From assembly GCF_040718835.1 (NCBI RefSeq), contig NZ_JBFEFG010000264.1, positions 124,001 to 188,000 on the forward strand: a stretch of 64,000 nucleotides of DNA, written 5' to 3'. The stretch is from Bremerella sp. JC817. Its GTDB lineage: Bacteria; Planctomycetota; Planctomycetia; Pirellulales; Pirellulaceae. The notes beneath the pieces are model-generated. The model ran no database searches. It was not told the origin of the DNA and was given only the letters and a program-made list of their open reading frames with translations. Both the position numbers and the translations under genes were made by a program. Shown piece after piece: positions 53,684-63,020 of this stretch (the first letter of the stretch is position 1; each line of letters begins with the position of its first letter).

Positions 53684-55117
53684 CTATGCAAAGATCTCGC
53701 TGACCGCTTTGCCTTTGCCATCTTCGGTCGCATAGAACGGACGACGTTCGATGTCGTAAACCGTCTTCGGGCTGATACCCATCGCGGTGAAAATGGTCGC
53801 GTGCAGGTCCATCACCGATACCGGGTTCTCGACCGCGACGAATGGTCGCTGCTCGGCCGTCTTGCCGTAAAGGTGACCCTTCTTCACGCCGCCGCCCCAC
53901 ATCGCCACGCACGAGCCACCGGTGAAGTGGCGGTGCTGCCCGTAGTGCTTCATCTCTTTGAAGACTTCGACCTTCTCGGTCGCCTGGTCGAAGGCATTCG
54001 AGCCTGGCTTGCCTTCCATGATCATGTCGCGGCTGAATTCGCTGGCGAGAATCACAAGCGTGCGATCGAGCAGGCCGCGGCTTTCCAAGTCGCGAATCAA
54101 CTGAGCGACCGGCAAGTCGATCTCTTTCTTCATCCGCTGAAGGGTCGTGTTGCCATTCGCATGCGTGTCCCAGTTCAAAAACGGAACGTACTCGGTGGTG
54201 ACTTCCACGAAGCGAGCCCCATTTTCAACCAACCGGCGGGCGAGCAAGCAGCCTCGGCCGAAGCGGCCGGTGTCGTATTTCTCGTACGATTCTTTTGGTT
54301 CCAGAGAGATGTCGAACGCCTCACGCTCTTTCGCGCTGAGCAGCCGATAGGCGTTGTCCATCGAACGGAGCAGCGACTCGCGCTGGAAGTCTCCCAGGAA
54401 CTCACGCTGCGGCGACTGATCGATCAGCTTGCGGAATAGCTTGTTGCGATTGGCAAACCGGTCTGACTTCATTCCTTCCGGCGGACGAACCGACTGAGCC
54501 GCTTGTTCCGGGTAAGGCAAGTTCATTGGGCCGAACTCGCTGCCGAAGAAGCCTGCCGTGGTGAAGGCCTTTAGTTCCTCTTGTTCGCCGACACCTTCCA
54601 GACGTTGCCCGATGTTGATGAAGGCAGGCATCACCGGGTTTTGCGGGCCAAGCACTTTGGCCATCCACGCCCCGATGTGAGGGCAGGCCACTGTTTGCGG
54701 TGGAACGTAGCCGGTGTGCCAGTGGTACTGATGTCGCGAGTGAAGAATGCTGCCGAGGTCGGGCAGGACGTGCGAGCGAATGAGCGTCGCGCGATCCATG
54801 ACCTGGGCGATGTTCTCCATCCCTTCCGAGATCTTGATGTTGTCGACGTTCGTATCGATTGCCGGGAAGGTGCTTTCAACCGCCGAGACCGGCGTGCCTA
54901 CCTCGAAAGGAACGTACTTCTTCGGATCGAACGTGTCCGGGGCAGCCATGCCGCCTGCCATCCACAGCAGAATGCACGCGTCCGCCTTCGGGGCAGGGTG
55001 GTCGATCGGTTCCCCCTCGTTGGCTTCAACAAGTTGGGGCGCACCTGCCATCATCGTCGCGGCAGAGGCGGCGGCCATCTGCTTTAAGAACTGACGTCGA
55101 ATCGCTGGATGATCCAT
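53684..55117 (-). CDS. DUF1501 family exported protein
   Basis: A 477-residue DUF1501 protein. Start ATG at 55117 (GGAG 9 bases upstream) gives a leader with RRQFLKQMAAASAATMMAGA, Tat-like. Family segments: LWMAGGMAAPDTFDPK, LIRSHVLPDLGSILHSRHQYH, LVILASEFSRD and VMDLHATIFTAMG. It is the partner of the DUF1549/DUF1553 gene 32 bases upstream. Compared with 11253-12680 it lacks the MEGGPSHIDLFDPK form and has a diverged metal-site region. Confidence 0.9.
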   Translation of the reverse strand: MDHPAIRRQFLKQMAAASAATMMAGAPQLVEANEGEPIDHPAPKADACILLWMAGGMAAPDTFDPKKYVPFEVGTPVSAVESTFPAIDTNVDNIKISEGMENIAQVMDRATLIRSHVLPDLGSILHSRHQYHWHTGYVPPQTVACPHIGAWMAKVLGPQNPVMPAFINIGQRLEGVGEQEELKAFTTAGFFGSEFGPMNLPYPEQAAQSVRPPEGMKSDRFANRNKLFRKLIDQSPQREFLGDFQRESLLRSMDNAYRLLSAKEREAFDISLEPKESYEKYDTGRFGRGCLLARRLVENGARFVEVTTEYVPFLNWDTHANGNTTLQRMKKEIDLPVAQLIRDLESRGLLDRTLVILASEFSRDMIMEGKPGSNAFDQATEKVEVFKEMKHYGQHRHFTGGSCVAMWGGGVKKGHLYGKTAEQRPFVAVENPVSVMDLHATIFTAMGISPKTVYDIERRPFYATEDGKGKAVSEIFA

Positions 55118-55149
55118 GGATAAACTCCGTCGGGCAAGGCCCGCAGGGA

Positions 55150-57564
55150 CTAATGAACGAGTTGAAATTCTGGCAACATGAAGACCGCCCACAGGACATC
55201 TTCAATTGCCTCGGTCGACATCTCATCACCCAGCGACTGGCTGAGTGTCGTCAACTCGGCTTCGGTCGGGTTTCGACTCAACGTGAACTGATACAGCCAG
55301 GTAACCATCGCTTCAGGCGACTCCCACGACTGCTGCTGAAGTTGCTCGGCTCCTTGGTGCAGCATGCTGGCCAAGGTCTCGCCATTGGAAAGATCGATCG
55401 CTTCGAGCGTTGTCAGTTCCAAAGGACGAACGCTGACAACCTGATCCCGGTTCGGTCGCCCTAGTGACCGCATCAGGAAGTCGCTCTTCAGCAGAGAGGC
55501 CCGCACCATCATCTGCGAGCCATCGACTCCTTGAGCGAGTAGCTGCGTAAACTGAGGCTGAATCCGACTCATCCAGACCTGCTGCGATTTCACGACCTCG
55601 GCGGGTTGCCAATCTTCAGGAGGCTTGGTGAACTTGCCCGACTTCGCAGGGATTTCAGACGTCCATTGCCAGGTGGCATCCGAGGCCAAGACCTGCGCCG
55701 GAGCATCTCCCGAGCTAAGGTGTGCCTCGAAGAAGAGGCCGGCCGGATTCGGTCCGCTACCACCATTCTTCGCGACGATCAGGATTTCGTTAACCCCTTG
55801 CTTCAGCGAAGTCAGTGGAATCAGGTTCGGTTCTTCCCAGTTGTCGCCCGCTTTCAGTTGTTTGCCATTCACGTACAGCGTGTACGAGTTGTCGCACGTT
55901 ACTACCGCGTAAGCGGCCGTGATCGGCTCGGCGATCTCCCACTCCTTGCGAAGCGAGATCGTTTCGCCGGCGGCCGCATTCGAGGCATCAGTTCGACTCC
56001 AGATCCAGGAACCAGTAACGGCCAATGCATCCGCTTGCTTGGCGATTGGTTTGCCTCGCACCACTGGGGCGTCGAACTTACTTGGCGCGGTGCCGGTAAC
56101 TTGCCACACACAGTCAATGAACTGTTCCGCTGTCATTCGCTTCGAGCGGGGACCGGCGTACTCGTAGCCATCGTCGTCCTTGCCTTCGGTGACGCGTTCC
56201 GCTTCGCTTTGATAGGCCTGCGACGTGGCAATCAGTTCGAGAGTCTTCTTCAGATCGTAGTGGTTGTCGACCAGATGCTCGGCGAGGAAGTCGAGCAGGT
56301 CGTCATTCCACGGCGGGCTTTGCATCGAATCGGTCGGATGCACAATCCCGTGTCCCATCATGCGATGCCACAAGCGATTGACAATCGTGCGAGTGAATCG
56401 GCCGTTCTCGCGATGCGTCATCAAGGCGGCAAGCTGCTTCAAGCGTTCCGGCTTGGCGGCGTTCGGATCGATCTGACCCAGTTCCGGAAACAGCCAGGCA
56501 GCCTCGGCCATCTTGCCGATCGGCTTATCGCAGCGATGTAGTTCCAGCGGACGTTCCGCGTAGATGGCAGCCAGCCCGTACGAATCTTTCAGCTTCCAGC
56601 GATCGATGAAGCTGTCGTGGCACGAGGCACATTTCAGATTGATGCCAAGGAACGATTGCCCCATATTCTGGGCAAATTGGATCTCAACGGTCTGCCCGGC
56701 ACTTACTTCACCACGCCACTTGATGCCACCAGCAAACCCCGAACTGTCTGGCGTCGGTGGGGCGATCAGCTCTTGCGTGAACTGATCGTACGGCATGTTG
56801 GTCACGAGTGCGTTGTACAGCCACTTCGAGATCTGCGAACGCCCACCGGTGATGAAACCGGTTCCGGCGTAATCGTTGCGGAGCAAATCGTTCCAGAAGC
56901 TGAGCCAATGTTCGGCATAGTCGACGTCACGTTCCAGCAGGTTGCGAACGAGCTGGGCGCGCTTGTCAGGGTTGGCATCGCTGAGGAACTGACTCCGCTG
57001 CTCTGGCGTCGGCAGCAGTCCGATCAAATCGAGATAGGCTCGCCGCAAAAATGCTTCGTCGTTGAGGGTTGCGATCGGGGCTTGGCCTTCAGTCGCCAGT
57101 TGAGCGTCCAGGATGCGATCGATCGGATTGGTGCGGCCAGCAACGGCCGGGGGGAGTTCCGGGCGACGAGGCTTCAGCGGCGGCTCGTAGATGGGCTCGC
57201 CGAAGGTAAAGCCCGGTTCCCAGGCCACGCCGCCTGCGATCCATTTCTTTAGCAGCGTAATCTGTTCTTCGTTGAGTCCGTCCCCTTCGGGCGGCATCCG
57301 CGTGAATTCATCGTCGGTGATCACGCGTGCCAACAGTTCGCCTTGATCGGTCTTGCCAGAAACGACGGCAACGCCCGATTCGCCCCCGGCCAGGACCGTC
57401 TCGCGGGTATTCAGCGAGAAACCACCTTCCTTCTGGTTGCCGCTATGGCACTTGCCACATTGCTGCTTCAGAAGGGGCACGATCTGATGAGCAAAGTCGA
57501 TTTCTTCGGCTTGAAGTGCCGAGCCAAGAGCGATTGCGAGAACGATCGCGAGTCGTGAAATCAT
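55150..57564 (-). CDS. Planctomycete cytochrome protein (DUF1549/DUF1553)
   Basis: An 804-residue exported protein. Signal peptide about 1-18, haem motif CGKCH (about 36-40), DUF1549 (about 140-335), then DUF1553 (about 385-500 and 680-800) split by a beta-rich insertion with carbohydrate-binding character (about 530-640; EWEIAEPITAAYAVV, LYVNGKQLKAGDNW). It ends in the usual LPEFQLVH. It forms a pair with the DUF1501 gene downstream. Confidence 0.9.
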   Translation of the reverse strand: MISRLAIVLAIALGSALQAEEIDFAHQIVPLLKQQCGKCHSGNQKEGGFSLNTRETVLAGGESGVAVVSGKTDQGELLARVITDDEFTRMPPEGDGLNEEQITLLKKWIAGGVAWEPGFTFGEPIYEPPLKPRRPELPPAVAGRTNPIDRILDAQLATEGQAPIATLNDEAFLRRAYLDLIGLLPTPEQRSQFLSDANPDKRAQLVRNLLERDVDYAEHWLSFWNDLLRNDYAGTGFITGGRSQISKWLYNALVTNMPYDQFTQELIAPPTPDSSGFAGGIKWRGEVSAGQTVEIQFAQNMGQSFLGINLKCASCHDSFIDRWKLKDSYGLAAIYAERPLELHRCDKPIGKMAEAAWLFPELGQIDPNAAKPERLKQLAALMTHRENGRFTRTIVNRLWHRMMGHGIVHPTDSMQSPPWNDDLLDFLAEHLVDNHYDLKKTLELIATSQAYQSEAERVTEGKDDDGYEYAGPRSKRMTAEQFIDCVWQVTGTAPSKFDAPVVRGKPIAKQADALAVTGSWIWSRTDASNAAAGETISLRKEWEIAEPITAAYAVVTCDNSYTLYVNGKQLKAGDNWEEPNLIPLTSLKQGVNEILIVAKNGGSGPNPAGLFFEAHLSSGDAPAQVLASDATWQWTSEIPAKSGKFTKPPEDWQPAEVVKSQQVWMSRIQPQFTQLLAQGVDGSQMMVRASLLKSDFLMRSLGRPNRDQVVSVRPLELTTLEAIDLSNGETLASMLHQGAEQLQQQSWESPEAMVTWLYQFTLSRNPTEAELTTLSQSLGDEMSTEAIEDVLWAVFMLPEFQLVH

Positions 57565-57695
57565 AAGATCAGATGCAGAAAAATGGAGGCGGGAAAAACC
57601 TCAGTATATATCCGTATGCCCGATATGCAAATTGGAATATTGCCGCGTTAAGTAATCTCATGGCAGGTGAAAAGATTCTCAGTCTGGGGGAACAG

Positions 57696-59153
57696 TTACG
57701 CGAGCAGTTCGCGAATGACGTGACCATGAACATCGGTCAGTCGGCGATCGATTCCATTGTGCCGCACGGTCAACTTTTCGTGATTAATTCCCAGCAGATG
57801 CAGCATTGTGGCGTGGATGTCGTAGACCTGAGTTGGATGATCGCGATCGAGCGGCTTGTATCCCCACTGATCCGACTGCCCGTGGGTGACGCCTGGTTTG
57901 ATGCCGCCGCCGCAAAGCCAATTGGTGAAGACATACGGATTATGGTCGCGGCCGACATTGCCTTGCGTGGAAGGCATTCGGCCGAACTCGGTCGTCCAGA
58001 GGATAATCGTATCGTCGAGCAGCCCGCGCTGTTTCAGGTCTTGGATCAGAGCCGCCGTGCCGACCGCCATGCCGGTGGCCAGAGGACCATGATCGCGCCG
58101 AATGTCTTCGTGGCTGTCCCAATTGCGGCGAGGGAAGCCGTTGTCGTTACCAGACCAGATTTGAATGAAGCGAACGCCACGTTCGATGAGCCGTCGCGCG
58201 ATCAGGCACTTGCGTCCGAAGTACTCGATCTCTTCCGGAGCGTTGATCTCGGCCGGATATTCGGATCCCATCCGATCGAGACCATACATTTTTAGAATGT
58301 GCTGCGGTTCGTCCGAGATATCGAGAGCCTGGGGAGCACTCAACTGCATCTTGGCGGCCAGCTCGTAACTGCGGATGCGTGCTTCCAGACGCGAGTCGCC
58401 GGGACGCTGCGACTGATATTGGCCGTTGATCCGCTCGAGCAGTCGCATGCTGGCGGCATCACCTGCCTTGGTGGTGAACGACGAACTTGGCATCAGGTCT
58501 TCAATTGGGTTGGCTCGCTGCGGAAAGATCGCCGTTCCTTGCGTGCTGGCCGGCAGGAAGGCACTGCTCCAGTTTTTTGGACCGTTACTCGCGAAGCCGC
58601 GATGGTCTGGCAGAACAACGAACGCTGGCAAGTTGTCGTTCAAACTTCCCAGCCCGTAACTGATCCAGGCCCCCATGCCAGGATAGCCTGGCGTATCAAA
58701 ACCGGTCGCTTGCAGGTACGTGGCTTGCGAATGCACGCCGCTTTTGCCAACCATATTGTGGACAAAGGCCATGTCGTCGACACATGCGCCCAGCGGGGCG
58801 ACCACGTCGCTTAGCATCTTGCCCGACTTGCCGTAGGGGCGAAACGGAAACGGAGATCTCATCCAGGGACCGAGGCCGTTCTGGAACGCTTCGACATGCT
58901 CGCCGAAGTCTGATTCTTCGCCGTGATGCTTATCGAGAAACGGCTTGTGATCGAACATGTCGATCGGGCTCGCCGCACCACTCATGAAGAGCTGAATGAC
59001 TCGCTTCGCCTTTGGGGGATGATGGGGCGAGGCAAGCACACCTGACTGACCAGATGCCGCGTCGGCATCCTCTTGCATGAGCAACGATGACAACGCCAAG
59101 GTACCAAAGCCCCAGGCATTCTGCTGCAAGAATTCACGTCGTGAAGGGAACAT
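57696..59153 (-). CDS. DUF1501 family exported protein
   Basis: A 485-residue DUF1501 protein; ATG at 59153 gives a Tat-type leader (SRREFLQQNAWGFGTLALSSL). Landmarks: QLFMSGAASPIDMFDHK, FVHNMVGKSGVHS, TEFGRMPSTQGNVGRDHNPY and YDIHATMLHLLGINH. It starts 17 bases after the stop of its DUF1549/DUF1553 partner. It is closer in its motifs to the gene at 11253-12680 than to that at 53684-55117. Confidence 0.9.
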   Translation of the reverse strand: MFPSRREFLQQNAWGFGTLALSSLLMQEDADAASGQSGVLASPHHPPKAKRVIQLFMSGAASPIDMFDHKPFLDKHHGEESDFGEHVEAFQNGLGPWMRSPFPFRPYGKSGKMLSDVVAPLGACVDDMAFVHNMVGKSGVHSQATYLQATGFDTPGYPGMGAWISYGLGSLNDNLPAFVVLPDHRGFASNGPKNWSSAFLPASTQGTAIFPQRANPIEDLMPSSSFTTKAGDAASMRLLERINGQYQSQRPGDSRLEARIRSYELAAKMQLSAPQALDISDEPQHILKMYGLDRMGSEYPAEINAPEEIEYFGRKCLIARRLIERGVRFIQIWSGNDNGFPRRNWDSHEDIRRDHGPLATGMAVGTAALIQDLKQRGLLDDTIILWTTEFGRMPSTQGNVGRDHNPYVFTNWLCGGGIKPGVTHGQSDQWGYKPLDRDHPTQVYDIHATMLHLLGINHEKLTVRHNGIDRRLTDVHGHVIRELLA

Positions 59154-59170
59154 TCGCAGTCCTGAGGTGC

Positions 59171-62164
59171 TTAGTCGAGGTAGACGAATTCGCTTTGGTT
59201 GAACCAGACGCGACACAAATTAACGAGCCCGTGCTGTTCGGCGAAGCCAGTGAATAGTTCCACTTCGTGCGGCGTCGCCGATCGGCCCAGCGTAAGCTGA
59301 ATGCCACGTTCGATCTGCCGCGGAAGGGTGTCGGCCTCTTGCTGCAGTCGCGCGGCGAATGCCTCGGACATGGCCAACTGGAACGGATTGTTGAGCATCG
59401 AAAGGGCCTGCAGCGCCGTCAGTGTCTCGCTTCGCTTCGGCGTGCTTTGCGAGGAGTCGGCACAGTCGAGCGTCGTCATGTAGGGATCGGGCTGCGACCG
59501 AACCACGAACCGATAAATACTGCGGCGATGCGAAGCAGGGTCACGCGGGTCGAACTTGTGATACTCGTAGTGCGGCGAGTGGGCTTCCTTTTCGAGCTCA
59601 AAAAGAAAGTATCCTGGGCCACCCATCTGCAGGTTCAAGCGTCCGCTGACGGCCAGGATCGCATCACGGATCTCTTCCGCTTCGAGCCGGCGACGATTCA
59701 TCCGCCAATAAAACTGGTTGCCACCATCGATCGCGGCGAACTCTTGCTGGTGGTCCGACCGCTGGCGATAGACGCTGCTGTTGACGATTAGTCGATGCAG
59801 GTGCTTCATCGACTCGCCATTGTCACGAAACTCAATCGCCAACCAGTCGAGCAATTCCGGGTGCGTAGGCAGTTGCCCCATGCGCCCGAAATCGTTCGGC
59901 GAACCGACAATCGGCTGATCGAAATGATGCTGCCAGATTCGATTGACGATACTTCGCCAGGTCAGGGGATGTTCAGGATTGGTAATCCAACGGGCTAGTT
60001 GAGCCCGGCGTGCTGCTTCAGGATGGCCATCTGCCAAATCGAACGGTGCCGTGTCGTCGCCTGCTAGTGGCAATGCCCCTGGAATGGCTTCTTCGCGCGG
60101 ATAAGTCACGTTGCCGCGATGCAAAACGTGAACCGTGCGCGGGGTGCCTTCGGTTGGCTGAAAACTTCCCTGTGGCTTGAAATGAGTTGCCGCTGCATAA
60201 ACCATCTTGCCGGTCGGAAGTGATTTCAGCTTCGCTTCGGTCTGCTGAAGTTGCTGCTGGAGGGTCTGTCGACGTGTCGTTCGTTCTGGCGTGTTGATCT
60301 GGCTTTCGATGCGAGCCAATTCCTGTTGGACCTCTCCGATCGCTCGGGCTGGCGACGTTTCAAAAGGCTGTGGCCAGCGTCCATCGGTCAAGTTCGCCCG
60401 CCCCCAACGAATCGGGGCCTCGATCGAATCCAAGGCAGTCACTTCCGCGCCGGCTGCCAGGTTGCCGCCATTCGCGTCGAGTAGTTCAACTTCGGATAGT
60501 GCGAAGATAAAGTCGTTCTGCCGCGGAGCAAGCTTCGTTGCCGTGATGCGAATGAACCGGGCCGTGACCTCGGTGTTTACTTCATAGGTTGCCAGCAGCG
60601 GATTGGGATAGTCGCGACTCGTTTCATCTGCCAGCGTTGTGGCGTTGGTCATCGCGGGGTCGGAGGAGGCTTCGACTTTGAAGCGAACCGGAAAGCCGAA
60701 ACCAGGACCGATGCCGGCGTAGTCGTCGTAGCAGGGATGAAGCACCACACGAGCCAACTCGACCGGTGCCCCCAGGTCAATCTGCACCCACTTGGCCTGA
60801 TCCGCGTTCGCTTCGATCCGGCTATGGTAACCATGCTCGGCGACCGGTCTCTTCGGGCGATGCTGTGCTTGGAGTGATTTCAATTCAGCTTGAAGCTCTC
60901 GCAGACGCAGTCCGCCGGCGGTTTCCATTTCCCGATCGAGCGAAGCCAACTGCTGCAGAGCGTGTTGTTTGTGCTCGGCGAGTTCGAGCCGTTGTTGTTC
61001 GATCGCAGGATCGAGGTCGTATGCTCGTTCGGCTCGGTCGACGGCGGCGAAGACTGCTTGCAGTCCGTAGTAATGTTGCTGGGTATAAGGATCAAACTTG
61101 TGATCGTGGCAACGGGCACATTGGATTGTGACGCTGCAGAAGGTGTTCATCGTGTTCGAGACCATTTCGTCACGATCGAGATTTCGGGCCATCTTGCCAT
61201 CGATCTTGGTCGCCGGGACTTCGACGTGGCCGATAAAGTCCCACGGGCCTGCGGCGATGAACCCCAGGCCGAGGATGCCATCGGCTTCGCCAGGATAGAG
61301 CGTGTCGCCAGCGATCTGTTCCTGGACGAATCGCGTGTAGGGTTTATCTTCGTTGAACGAGCGAATCACGTAGTCGCGATATGGCCAGGCATTGCGCCGC
61401 AGCTTGTCTTTATCGTATCCGCAAGTATCGGCGTACTTCACCACATCCAGCCAATGCCGGGCCCAGCGTTCGCCATAGTGAGGCGACTCCAAGAGATATT
61501 CGACAAGCTCCGCGTACGCTTCGTCGTCGCTTTCCAGCTTGGTCGTCCAATGACGCATCTCGTCGGGCGTTGGCGGCAGGCCGATCAAATCGAAGTAAAG
61601 TCGCCGGACCAGCGTGCGTGCGTCGGCCTCGGCAGAGAGCTGAAGGCCATGTTCCTGCTGCTTGGCGATGATGAAGGCATCGATTGGAGTGCGAACCTTC
61701 GCGGCAAGCTCGCCGGGAATCGCTGGCACTTCCGGACGCTTCAGCGGCTGGCGAGACCACCAGGTATCGTTCGCCTTCAAAGCGACCCCGTCCGGCCAAT
61801 CGGCACCAGTAGCGATCCAGCGGCGGATCGTTTCGACTTCCTCTTTGCTTAATGGCGTGCCCCCTTTCGGCATCTCCGGTTCGTCGCCGCTGATGTAATC
61901 GAGCAGGACGCTGGCATCGGGTTGTCGCGGGACGATTGCCTCGCCGCTTTCGCCGCCAGCGAATGCCGCTTGGGCACTTGCCAGCGATAGCCCACCCTCT
62001 TGCTTCTTCGGGTTGTGGCAACGGACGCAGTGGTTCGACAGGATCGCTCCGACCGAGTTCTCAAACGTTTCGGCAGGCAAGGGTTCGGCAGAGGCAATCG
62101 AACCGACCAACGCACACGCGAGCCAGCAAACTGCGGACAGCCATCGTGGAGAAGAGATCGACAT
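59171..62164 (-). CDS. Planctomycete cytochrome protein (DUF1549/DUF1553) with discoidin-like insert
   Basis: A 997-residue exported protein. Signal peptide about 1-26, haem motif CVRCH (about 46-50), DUF1549 (about 165-365) with CARCH, a Gln/Glu-rich helical linker, and a discoidin (F5/8 type C)-like beta domain (about 455-575; WVQIDLGAPVELARVVLHP). DUF1553 follows (about 715-985; the end is FNQSEFVYLD). The insert replaces the LamG insert seen in the relative at 12734-15967. It begins the leftward series after the divergent sigma unit. Confidence 0.9.
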   Translation of the reverse strand: MSISSPRWLSAVCWLACALVGSIASAEPLPAETFENSVGAILSNHCVRCHNPKKQEGGLSLASAQAAFAGGESGEAIVPRQPDASVLLDYISGDEPEMPKGGTPLSKEEVETIRRWIATGADWPDGVALKANDTWWSRQPLKRPEVPAIPGELAAKVRTPIDAFIIAKQQEHGLQLSAEADARTLVRRLYFDLIGLPPTPDEMRHWTTKLESDDEAYAELVEYLLESPHYGERWARHWLDVVKYADTCGYDKDKLRRNAWPYRDYVIRSFNEDKPYTRFVQEQIAGDTLYPGEADGILGLGFIAAGPWDFIGHVEVPATKIDGKMARNLDRDEMVSNTMNTFCSVTIQCARCHDHKFDPYTQQHYYGLQAVFAAVDRAERAYDLDPAIEQQRLELAEHKQHALQQLASLDREMETAGGLRLRELQAELKSLQAQHRPKRPVAEHGYHSRIEANADQAKWVQIDLGAPVELARVVLHPCYDDYAGIGPGFGFPVRFKVEASSDPAMTNATTLADETSRDYPNPLLATYEVNTEVTARFIRITATKLAPRQNDFIFALSEVELLDANGGNLAAGAEVTALDSIEAPIRWGRANLTDGRWPQPFETSPARAIGEVQQELARIESQINTPERTTRRQTLQQQLQQTEAKLKSLPTGKMVYAAATHFKPQGSFQPTEGTPRTVHVLHRGNVTYPREEAIPGALPLAGDDTAPFDLADGHPEAARRAQLARWITNPEHPLTWRSIVNRIWQHHFDQPIVGSPNDFGRMGQLPTHPELLDWLAIEFRDNGESMKHLHRLIVNSSVYRQRSDHQQEFAAIDGGNQFYWRMNRRRLEAEEIRDAILAVSGRLNLQMGGPGYFLFELEKEAHSPHYEYHKFDPRDPASHRRSIYRFVVRSQPDPYMTTLDCADSSQSTPKRSETLTALQALSMLNNPFQLAMSEAFAARLQQEADTLPRQIERGIQLTLGRSATPHEVELFTGFAEQHGLVNLCRVWFNQSEFVYLD

Positions 62165-62492
62165 AAGGAGGGCTCGTCAGGGAAGCTGGGGCGACTTCGA
62201 TGTCGCGGAAGCAGACGAGTGCTGCTGCGTCCAAGTTTGCCATGACGGGTAGGTCGAGAGCAAGAAAAAAAATAGGTAGGCATTCTGTCGGGGGAGAAGC
62301 CGCCGAAGGGAGCGTTCCGCTGCACTAAGAAGGAGAATCTAAGGCGTAGGGAGGAGGAAACCGAAATAGGCCCACCTCTGGGGACATTTTTGAGGAGCCG
62401 CGCCGCCGAGAGTTTTCGTTTTTTTCTAAAATTACAACGAGAATTGAATGAATTGAGGATGAATCGCATTGAACGACCCCAATCGGTGACCT
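62165..62492. other. Divergent intergenic region
   Basis: The 328 bases between the DUF1549/DUF1553 gene and the sigma factor hold no gene. It should contain promoters for both sides; AT-rich patches occur near 62410-62450. No clear boxes or repeats were found. Confidence 0.4.
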
Positions 62493-63020
62493 GTGAAAAT
62501 ATCCCCTCAGAATGAGCAGTTTGTTCGGCTGTACGCCCGCGACGAAGGGCGGCTGCGGCGCTATGTCGCGTCGTTGGTCCCTTCGACAGCCGACGTGGAT
62601 GATGTGTTGCAAGAGACAGCTATCGCGTTGATGCGCAAGTTCGAGCAATACGACGACGAGCAACCCTTCTTTAACTGGGCGTGCCGCTTTGCACTGTACG
62701 AAGTGTTACAGCATCGCAAGCGATCGAACACGCGTCGTCGCCATTTCTCGGATGAAGTGGTGGAAGCGATCGCCGCAGAGTATCAGCAGCATCAGCAGCA
62801 ATCGGAAGAACGCAAGAAGGCCCTGGCCGATTGCCTGCACAAGTTGGATTCGCAAGATCGTCGGCTCGTAGAGCTACGATATTTCAGCGAAGAAACGATC
62901 GACAGTCTCGCCCAGCGAATCGGCGAACCTGCCGCGAAGTTGTATCGCTCGCTGGCACGGATTCGCTATGCGTTGGCTTTGTGCGTCCGTGAGACGATCG
63001 CTGCGGAGGCCACCTCATGA
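62493..63020 (+). CDS. ECF RNA polymerase sigma factor (planctomycete type)
   Basis: A 175-residue sigma-70 family factor starting at GTG. Region 2: DVDDVLQETAIALMRKFEQYD and FFNWACRFALYEV; region 4: EETIDSLAQRIGEPAAKLYRS. It is a paralogue of the factor at 17689-18258 (same length class, same WAC core) and overlaps its FecR-like partner by the ATGA arrangement. Confidence 0.9.
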   Translation: MKISPQNEQFVRLYARDEGRLRRYVASLVPSTADVDDVLQETAIALMRKFEQYDDEQPFFNWACRFALYEVLQHRKRSNTRRRHFSDEVVEAIAAEYQQHQQQSEERKKALADCLHKLDSQDRRLVELRYFSEETIDSLAQRIGEPAAKLYRSLARIRYALALCVRETIAAEATS